Shown piece after piece: positions 57,401 to 64,000 of a DNA stretch of 64,000 nt. The translations under genes and the position numbers were made by a program. The stretch is from Tilletiopsis washingtonensis (lineage: Eukaryota > Basidiomycota > Exobasidiomycetes > Entylomatales): contig NW_020312003.1 in assembly GCF_003144115.1 (NCBI RefSeq), positions 346,153-410,152 on the forward strand, read 5' to 3'. The number at the start of each line of letters is the position of its first letter. Within the stretch, counting starts at the first letter, position 1. The notes under the pieces are model-generated. The model searched no databases. It was not told where the DNA came from and was given only the letters and a program-made list of their open reading frames with translations.

Positions 57401-58873
57401 GGTTTGGCAGCGAGCCCGAGATCAAGAGGCCGTGCAGGATGGACTTGAGGCCCTCGTCCGTCAGGCCGCAGTTCTCCAAGACGAGCTTTTGTAGCCCAAA
57501 GTCAATGCTCAGCAGGTCGGAGATCGGCTCGATGGCCGGTCGGTCGAGTGGCACGAAGGAGAGGTCCATCGTCCGCAAGCCTGGAGGAGAGGCCTGCGCG
57601 GCTTCCTGCGAGGGACCAAGGATAGTCAGTCGAGGCACAGTGCATGCTACGCCGAAGCATGCTGCTTCTAGTCTGCTCTCCCTGGCGCTGCACTCACCTG
57701 AAACACCTCGCGCATCTTCTTGAGCGGGAACTCCTCCCGCGTCCGGCAGCACTCGCGATACAGCCTCTCCAGCTCCTCCACTGTCCAGGCGCGCTCTCTC
57801 CGCTCCTTCAGCGAGGCGCGGTGCTCGCGCTCGACGCGGATTCGCGTGGCATCCTCGTCGCCCGGCGCAATGGCGCCCGAGATCGGGTAGGTGATGCGCA
57901 TCGACGAGACGCGGAACTGCACCCGCCGCAGTGGCCGGGACGAGGAGGCGGGCGCGGGCAGCGTGTTCGTCGCGACCGGCGAGCTGGGCACGAGCGTCGC
58001 GGAAGAGTCGGTCGACGCAGTGCTGCTGCTGGTCATCGAGCGCGACAGAGGTGCCCCCGCACCGCTTGAGATGCCGCCGAGGCGCGAGGATCCATCGCCC
58101 TCCAGCCCCATGCCAGGCGCAGCCACGCCTGCTGCCAGCCCACCCAGACGCTTGAAAACGCCGCCGATCAGCTGTCCAGCCGCCTGTGCTGTGCCCTGCG
58201 CCGTCGCCTGCAGGCCGCCGGCCGCCGGCACGGGCACCTGCATGTTCACGCCGCCCTGCGCCAGGCGCGAGTTGAGCGACTGCAGGATGTCTCGCCGGAA
58301 CGAAAACGTCTTTGCCGGCGGCGGCGCGGGCTTGAGGATGCCTCGTGGCCCGCTAGCAGGCATGCGACGTTTGTGCACCGATGGCGGCGGCAGGCTCGGC
58401 TCGGGAGACGCTGCGGCTGGCCGCGGCGGCGAGGGCACGAAAGGGCGCGTGGGCCCGGCTGCGTAAGGAGCCACGCCATCGGAGAGCAGCGGCCGGGGGC
58501 TGCTCGACGAGGCGCTCACAGGCGGTGTCGTGGCAGCTTCTTGCGGCGCTCCGTTGGGCGTGTCGCTCGCGGCAGAGCGACTGGCCGTCGCAGCGTTCGC
58601 GCTCGTCGTCGCATCGTGGGTCCCGCTCGAGTCCTCTGCGCCGCTGGCGTTGCTAGCTACGAGCTGCGGCTGCGACTCATCAGGCGACGCTGCGGCAGCT
58701 AAACCCTGCTCGGCGTCGCCTTCGCCGTCTTCCGGTGCAGGCTGTGGCTGTGCGTCCGCCTCGGGCGGAGCGGAGCCGCTCGGCCCAGGTGGAGCCAGGA
58801 CAGCTGCGGCCTCGCCGGCGGCCGGGCTGGCAGGCGCTTCAGCCGTCGCCAGCGGGGCTGCAGCAGAGGCCAT
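54453..58873 (-). CDS. PPP1R37-like leucine-rich repeat protein with RVxF motif
   Basis: 1387 residues from exons 58873-57698, 57605-56277, 56221-56039, 55983-55753 and 55697-54453. A disordered N-terminus of about 310 residues ends in RRVQF (RVQF at about 317-320), a classic protein phosphatase 1 docking motif. It is followed by SSMRITYPISGAI and ERAWTVEELERLYREC, as in human PPP1R37, which binds and inhibits PP1. Leucine-rich repeats of the ribonuclease-inhibitor type follow: FGLQKLVLENCGLTDEGL, LRSLDLSENTINKASL, LISLRLENCGLKTASLEMLS, LLTLDLKGNDVR, LRVLNLSDNNIDMGGL, LETLDMSHNPCSGPGL, LLHLDLVQNYVDIAG, ending IRCLDIEIPPNDPDF. A helical and acidic tail of about 400 residues closes the protein. 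It is convergent with GCLM. Confidence 0.85.
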
Positions 58874-59442
58874 GGTGGCGCGCCGAGCAGCGCTCTGAGC
58901 AGCAAGCGCCGTGGCCTGCCTTGCTCAGGGCTCGCTCGTCGGGGCGCGAGGTGGAGCGGATGTGCGGCCGGGCGCACGGACGTGGCTTGGTGGGGCGTGC
59001 CTTTGCGCGACGGCGCTGTGAAGAGGGCGAGAGGACAAGACGTTGGCGGAGACCGGAGCTCGTGTAGAGGTGGTAAGGGCCCAGCTCGGCAAAAGGAAGT
59101 GCGAGGGCTAGAGCGTGGATGCTCAGAGGAGAAGACACGGTTGGGGAACAAGGAGAAGCTCGAGTCGCCGCGGGTCTCGCGAGCGGCCCGCGCGGCGCGG
59201 CGGCGGCAGCGCCGGCGGCACAGCCCGCCCCGCGACGGGCACAGGGGCAGCACGGCGCTGCTTCTGGCCCACGCGACTCGGCATCGGGGCCGGGCAGAAC
59301 AGCTAGCCACACCCCGCGCACGGCCGTTCCCACTCTTCACGCCTCAGAAGGAGAGAGCGAGCAGTCACATCAACGCTGTTGCCCTGCGACATCGGTATGC
59401 TACATGTCATGGTATGGTTGCACGCCACGCTCGTCCGGCCCG
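58874..59442. other. intergenic: upstream of the PPP1R37-like gene
   Basis: 569 bp between two minus-strand genes. It holds the promoter of the LRR gene and the 3' flank of the DENN-type gene. Purine-rich on the plus strand at about 59080-59165, so pyrimidine-rich for the transcribed direction. No gene seen. Confidence 0.45.
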
Positions 59443-61417
59443 TCACCACGGCCACGTCCACCAGCTCTTCTCCACGCTCACGCTCTTGCCGCGCTCGCGC
59501 GCCAGTGCGCCCAGCAGCTCACAGTCGGCGGCACAGCGGGCGCTCAGGCCGACGCTGCGCAGCTCCTTGGCGCTGACGTGCGTTTCGCCGGCGTCAATCT
59601 TGCGCTGCAGCAGCGCCTCGGCGTCGCGCAGCACCGACGCGCTCCACGCGGCCCACTCGTCGTGCAGCGCCCGTGCCAGACGGCTGGTGCGCGGCGACGG
59701 CGCGTCCTCTTCCTCCTCTGCCTCGACATGCTGATGCCGCTCGGGGCCCGACATCGCCTGCACGCCCGAGGCGGAAGGACTGTGCGTCGGCGAGAACATG
59801 TGCCGCTCCGTATTGTGGCTGGAGCGCCGCCGCCGGCTGGCCGTGCTGGCGCCGGCAGCAGCGAGGAGCGGGTCGTGCTCCTCTTCCTCGTCTCCGAGTG
59901 CGTACTCGCTCAGGCGGTCGCGGGATCTTGAACGTGACCGCGCGCTACGAGAGCGGAGCCGCGGCTGCTGCGTATGCGGATATGCGCCAGGCGACGTCGG
60001 CACGTCGAGCAGTGCGGACTCCTCGGTCAATGCCTCCTCGTCGCCGTCGGCCGAGTCTTCTTCGTCCTCCTCGTCGGACAGCAGCACGACGCTTCCGACA
60101 GCGCCGCCGTCAGAGCGTACTGCCGTTGGTACCCAGCCATAGACGGCGCCGGCATCGCCCGAGACGGAGAGCGGCCACCAGAGCCAGGCGCCGAGGCAGT
60201 ACTTGAGCAGAGCGAGAATGAAGCCAGGCGCAGCCTGCAGGGTGCGCGGCTTGGTCCGCTGCTGCACCGCCCGATGATCGCTGGCGTCTTGGCTGTCTTC
60301 GGAGATCTGAACAGTGCGGCGCACGCGCGACCGAACGTCGCAGATATCCTCCAGCTCTCGCCAAGCGGCGAAGTCTGTGGTAGACCAGTTGATCTTGATG
60401 AGCTCCAGCTTGCCGCTTTGTTGGCCGACAAAGCTCAGAGCAGGCAGCGCGCCGGGCAGAGCGCCTGCAGCGATTGGCCGCAGGTCGAGCAGCGTATCAT
60501 ACACGCTGTGACGCTCCAGAAAGATCGCATCTGGCGTGACGCCGATCCACGCTCGCCGCGGCTCGTCGAGCAGCTCAGTCAGGTCAGGCAGCGCAAGCAG
60601 ACCGCGCGGCTCCGGCGGCGTGGGCACGAGCGAGGCGAGCGCGTAGTGCAGTGCGAGAGCTCGAGATGGCGGCGTGCCGGCGGGCGAGAAGATCAAGAGG
60701 CGGTGGTCGGGCATCATCATGCGCTTGAGAAGCGACGGCAGCAGCGGGCCCAGTGCCGAGGAGATCGACGGAAGCGTCGAGAGTGGATCGAGAGCCGAGG
60801 CATAGCGAGCAGAGATTGGTACGGGCGGGAGCAGCGCCGAGCCCGCATTCGCCTCGTACCACTGCTGCAGCTTCGAATTGTCGCCAGGATCATGCGATGT
60901 CGCCTCGGCCAGCTCCGCGAGCTTGCTGAAATGCGGAGACGCGGCGGCATAGTGTGAGTCTGGCGTGGCTTCATCGCATGCTGTGCAGGACCGACGTCAG
61001 CTTGACACGCAACACTTGCGCCACCTCTGCCTGATCGAGCCAGCCGATGCGCTCCCTCTGCCCAGACTGACCAAGCACAGCTGCGACGCAGATGACACGG
61101 TTGCCTCGCCGCTCGGCGCCCTCCTCGCCGGCCGTGGCGCGGCTGCGCACGACGGCAGCGACGACGCTGTGCTGGCCCTCCTCCTGCGTCGGGAGCGGCT
61201 GCGGCGGCAGCAGAGCGATGTGGTCGCGGCGCAGCAGCGCGTGCGAGCCCGACGGCAGGGCGCGCCACTCGAGGCCGGCCAGCGCCTCGGCGGCGCCGGG
61301 CGGATGGCTGAAGGCAATGATCGGGCCCTGGCGCTCGTGGAACATGGCGACGCACACGGCGAGCACGTTGCGCGGCTGCGGCGCCGCACCGCTCGCCGAG
61401 GTAGAGGCGCGCGGCAT
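59443..61417 (-). CDS. Anr2/LCHN (DENND11)-type DENN-family protein
   Basis: About 627 residues. Exon 1 starts at MPRASTSAS (61417) and carries VLAVCVAMFHERQGPIIAFS and LPSGSHALLRRDHIALLPP, which fits the first part of LCHN/DENND11 and fungal DUF4484. Exon 2 (60980-59443) carries HYAAASPHFSKLAELAE, LLKRMMMPDHRLLIFSPAGT, ALALHYALASLVPTPP, TPDAIFLERHSVYDTLLDL, and at the end ELRSVGLSARCAADCELLGA. DENN-type proteins act on Rab GTPases in membrane traffic; the target is unknown. The intron is unresolved: phase favours 61071-60981 (91 bp, GTCAGT donor, CTGAC branch, CACAG acceptor), but a donor nearer the acceptor is possible. The region before the C-terminus is Arg/Ser- and Glu-rich and probably disordered. 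Confidence 0.75.
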
Positions 61418-61882
61418 GGTGAGGCTGAGGTGGTGGATGCGCGGGAAGGAGGCGGGGCGCTGATCGGCTCCATCTCGATGCGCGAGAGTGACACTCGAGC
61501 CGCGGCCCAACTCGCCCCGCGCCGCTCCCACGGCGTGCGGCACGTGCTGCGCCGCGAGGCGCGTGCTGCCGCGTGGGAAACGCGCGCGCCGGCTGCCGAC
61601 CAACACATACACACCGCCGCCGCGCGATGCCGAGCTGCTGCAAAGGCAGAGCGGCGAGCAGCCGGGCTGCCGTCACGCTACATCCATCTCCACTCCACCC
61701 GCACCACCGCCGCCGGCCGCTGGCACACGCAGTCCATCCGTTACCACCTCTGGCCGCGCACCACACCACGCACGCTCGCGTCGCTCATCAGACACTGATC
61801 GGTGAGGAGGCTCGACGTCTGGGCATGCGGCACGTCGGACGCACTGCTGACCAGCTACAGCAGCGACAGACGCACCTTCGCC
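61418..61882. promoter_or_regulatory. bidirectional promoter region with a leader intron
   Basis: 465 bp between divergent starts. On the right side a GTGAGG donor at 61802, a CTGAC branch-like site and a CTACAG acceptor ending at 61860 define a 59-bp intron in the leader of the coiled-coil gene, 22 bp before its ATG. No TATA box seen. Confidence 0.5.
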
Positions 61883-64000
61883 ATGTCTGACGCCGGCTCT
61901 CAGGACGGCGAGCCCTCGTGGCAGCGCCACAGCTCGTCGTACGGCTTCGGCGCAGCACACGGCCGCCCGCAGGCCTCGTCGTACGGCTACGCCGCCGGCA
62001 TGAAGCACGCAGCCGGCCGCACCGCGCTGCCCGACTGGGCCGCAGACGTGTCGCTGTCCTTCGGCCAGGAGCCCACGCTGCCAGTCGCCGACATGCGCAG
62101 CCATGGCGCCGGCGCTCGCTTGGAGCGTCATCTGCTTCGTCCCGACGACGACGACGTGACGCTCAGCACCGAGAGCGGCACGGGCGTGCCGAGCGCACTT
62201 GCAGGAGAGGACTCCTACATCCCGGGCGTGGGCCGTGGCCTGCGCAGCGCCGCATCTGCCTCGCGCGATGCCCGCGTGCTCGACATCGTCGGCGACCTCC
62301 ACCCTTCGCCGGCCGTGGCCGCCCGGCATCAGCGCCTCTCGCGCCCCACGCCCGAGGCCAGCAGCAGCGGCTCCAGCTCGAGCGAGAGCGAGAGCGACGA
62401 CGAGCTCGATGCGCTGGGCTCGTACCCGGGCACTGCCAGCACAGGCAACCACCGCGGTCTGCGTGCCACGCCGTTGGGTCAGAGCCGCCGGGCGGTGGCG
62501 CACGTCCGGCCCGCTCTTGGCGAGACGAAGCTGGCAGCTTTCCGGGCAGCCGAGCGGCCGGCTCGGCCGCAGCAGCAGAAGCCGGTTCAGGCGCAGGCGC
62601 CGCAGCGCTTCGTGAGTGTTTGCGGATTCCTGTGCCAGCCAGCCGTAGCTCACCTCCTCTTCAGTCGCGCGGCACCTCTGCTGCGCCGCAGACGTCGCCT
62701 TCGCCAGCGTCGCGGCCCGTTCGAGCCGGCAGCGCGGCCACCGCATCAACATTCGGCGACGCAGCAGCACAGCTGCGAGGCGCGATGCGTGCTGCAGAGG
62801 CAGCAGAGAACGACGACAGCTCGGGCGAGACGCTGCTGGGATCGGCGCAGGGTCCGGACGGAGTGCAGGCCAATCTGCAGCACAAGGGTGCCGAGGCTGC
62901 GCACGACGATCCGTGGATGGTGCTGCCGTCCGGCCGGCGCATCGGTCCCTCGGCGTTCCGGGCTCGCCTGCCTGACCTGTCTGGCGTCACTTCCGCACTC
63001 GGCTCGCCGGTGCGGACGCGCAAGGCGGAGGCACACGTGCCCCTCGCGAAGCTCAAGCAGCCGCCGCACGAGCTCGAGGCGCTTTCGGGCTATGTCAAGG
63101 GATGGCAGCGGGAGCTTGGAGCGACACAAGCACAGTTCGAGGTGCACCGAGGAGAGTGGCAGCAGCAGGTGGGCGCACTGCAGGCTGAGCTCGACGACCT
63201 CAAGCGCCGCCCGCCGGCTGTGGCTGTCGCGTCGCCCGGTCCAGTGGCCGCAGCGCGAGAGTTCCAACGACAGGAACGGGAAGAGCGCTACACAGCGGCC
63301 GCTGACGCTCAAGGCTTCGCCGAACCGATCCGCGCATCGTCGCCGCTTGTGCCTAGCTCGGCACGCGCTCGCGACGGCTCCAGGGACAACGTCGAGACGG
63401 CACCTTCTTCTCAGCAGCAGCGGGAGAGCGACGCCAAGATGCAGGCTCTGCACGACCATGTCCGCCAGCTTGACGCGGAGCTGGCCAAGTACCGCGAGGA
63501 TGCGGAGAGAATCCGTGCTGCTACGCCTGCCGCTGCAGCACATGCCACAGGCCGCCGGGCAGAAGAGCCCATCCGCGTTCCGCGCGCCAGCCGAGCGCAA
63601 GCAGTGCAGGCCGGCGGAGGATCGTCGCCGAGCGACATGGATGCAGACGCACTCCGTGCCCACGTCGCTCGCGTCGAGCACGAGGTCGTGCAGCTGCGCC
63701 GCTTCGTCGACAACGTCCCGGCAGATGCGAGGCGCTTCGCTGCCTCGTCGCCTGCTCCTGTGCTGCCGCGGAAGCACCGCACGCGCTCGCGCAGCGATGC
63801 GGGTGACGCAGAGCACAGCAGCTCGGACGGCGACCTTGGTGCCGCAGGACTGGCGTCGCTCGTTCAGTCCCGACCAGTCTCGCGGAGCTCTCGCCGGGCC
63901 GCGAATGTCGCGGCACAGCTGCACGGAGTCGAAGTCTGGAGCGAGGGCATCCGCGAGGAGGCACAGCGCAGCATCACGCCGCCGAGGAACTCGACGCCGC
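61883..64000 (+). CDS. Coiled-coil protein of unknown function, 3' end cut by window
   Basis: Exon 1 (61883-62611) and exon 2 (62665 to the window end) give at least 688 residues, joined over a 53-bp GTGAGT...TTCAG intron. I do not recognise the family. The N-terminus is low-complexity with a helical block SLSFGQEPTLPVADMRS and an acidic Ser run. Two coiled-coil stretches appear further on: LEALSGYVKGWQRELGATQA through LQAELDDLK, and MQALHDHVRQLDAELAKYRE; a third short one (LRAHVARVEHEVVQLRRFVD) follows. The layout is like spindle pole body or septum scaffolds, but that is only resemblance of architecture. The gene continues beyond 64000. Confidence 0.7.
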   Translation, partial: MSDAGSQDGEPSWQRHSSSYGFGAAHGRPQASSYGYAAGMKHAAGRTALPDWAADVSLSFGQEPTLPVADMRSHGAGARLERHLLRPDDDDVTLSTESGTGVPSALAGEDSYIPGVGRGLRSAASASRDARVLDIVGDLHPSPAVAARHQRLSRPTPEASSSGSSSSESESDDELDALGSYPGTASTGNHRGLRATPLGQSRRAVAHVRPALGETKLAAFRAAERPARPQQQKPVQAQAPQRFVSVCGFLCQPAVAHLLFSRAAPLLRRRRRLRQRRGPFEPAARPPHQHSATQQHSCEARCVLQRQQRTTTARARRCWDRRRVRTECRPICSTRVPRLRTTIRGWCCRPAGASVPRRSGLACLTCLASLPHSARRCGRARRRHTCPSRSSSSRRTSSRRFRAMSRDGSGSLERHKHSSRCTEESGSSRWAHCRLSSTTSSAARRLWLSRRPVQWPQRESSNDRNGKSATQRPLTLKASPNRSAHRRRLCLARHALATAPGTTSRRHLLLSSSGRATPRCRLCTTMSASLTRSWPSTARMRRESVLLRLPLQHMPQAAGQKSPSAFRAPAERKQCRPAEDRRRATWMQTHSVPTSLASSTRSCSCAASSTTSRQMRGASLPRRLLLCCRGSTARARAAMRVTQSTAARTATLVPQDWRRSFSPDQSRGALAGPRMSRHSCTESKSGARASARRHSAASRRRGTRRR

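Overview
The window looks like nuclear DNA of a very GC-rich basidiomycete-type fungus. The genes are compact and mostly intron-rich. Introns are usually 49-65 bp, start GTGAGT or GTGCGT, carry CTGAC- or CTGAT-like branch sites and end CAG or TAG. The gene set (CreA/Mig1, Kin1, Gaa1, Rpt3, an OPT transporter, a DUF7729-type secreted protein) is fungal. Intron style and GC content suggest Ustilaginomycotina or a relative, but this is an inference; no rRNA or mitochondrial marker is present. I found no tRNA, rRNA, CRISPR array, transposon or virus-like element. All calls rest on reading translations and splice signals by eye.

Layout. 1-3261 has no gene I can support. RPT3 (proteasome ATPase, minus strand) lies at 3262-5372, diverging from a TPR protein (6094-8843, plus). 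A 1660-residue serine-rich protein of unknown function (9044-14085, minus) and a Kin1/MARK kinase (16040-21140, minus) follow. A gene-poor 5.3 kb stretch then leads to the carbon catabolite repressor CreA (27076-29436, plus), which has a 599-bp intron in its 5' leader. Next come a 104-residue putative mitochondrial membrane protein (minus), a GPI-type secreted DUF7729 protein (plus) followed by a decayed tandem duplication and minisatellite, a DUF262 protein (plus), a mitochondrial-type protein of unknown function (minus), an OPT transporter (plus), a WW-domain protein (minus), a Tda3-like FAD oxidoreductase (plus), the 25S rRNA methyltransferase Bmt5 (minus), the GPI transamidase subunit Gaa1 (plus), a BRD8/Bdc1-type bromodomain protein (minus), an MPDU1-like PQ-loop protein (minus), TFIIIC subunit 6 (plus), a glutamate-cysteine ligase modifier subunit (plus), a PPP1R37-like LRR protein (minus), an Anr2/LCHN-type DENN protein (minus) and the start of a coiled-coil protein (plus, cut by the window end).

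How they relate. This is a housekeeping neighbourhood, not a cluster. Genes alternate in short divergent pairs (198-720 bp between starts) and tight convergent pairs (55-271 bp between stops). Gaa1 and the MPDU1-like protein both serve ER glycolipid-dependent steps (GPI attachment; dolichol-linked sugar use), and the DUF7729 protein is a likely Gaa1 client, but nothing indicates co-regulation.

The most unusual content is in gene structure. RPT3 has a 7-nt exon beside an 18-nt exon, the OPT gene a 13-nt exon, and the GCLM gene a 10-nt exon. Two introns have lengths divisible by three and no stop codon, so retaining them would keep the frame.
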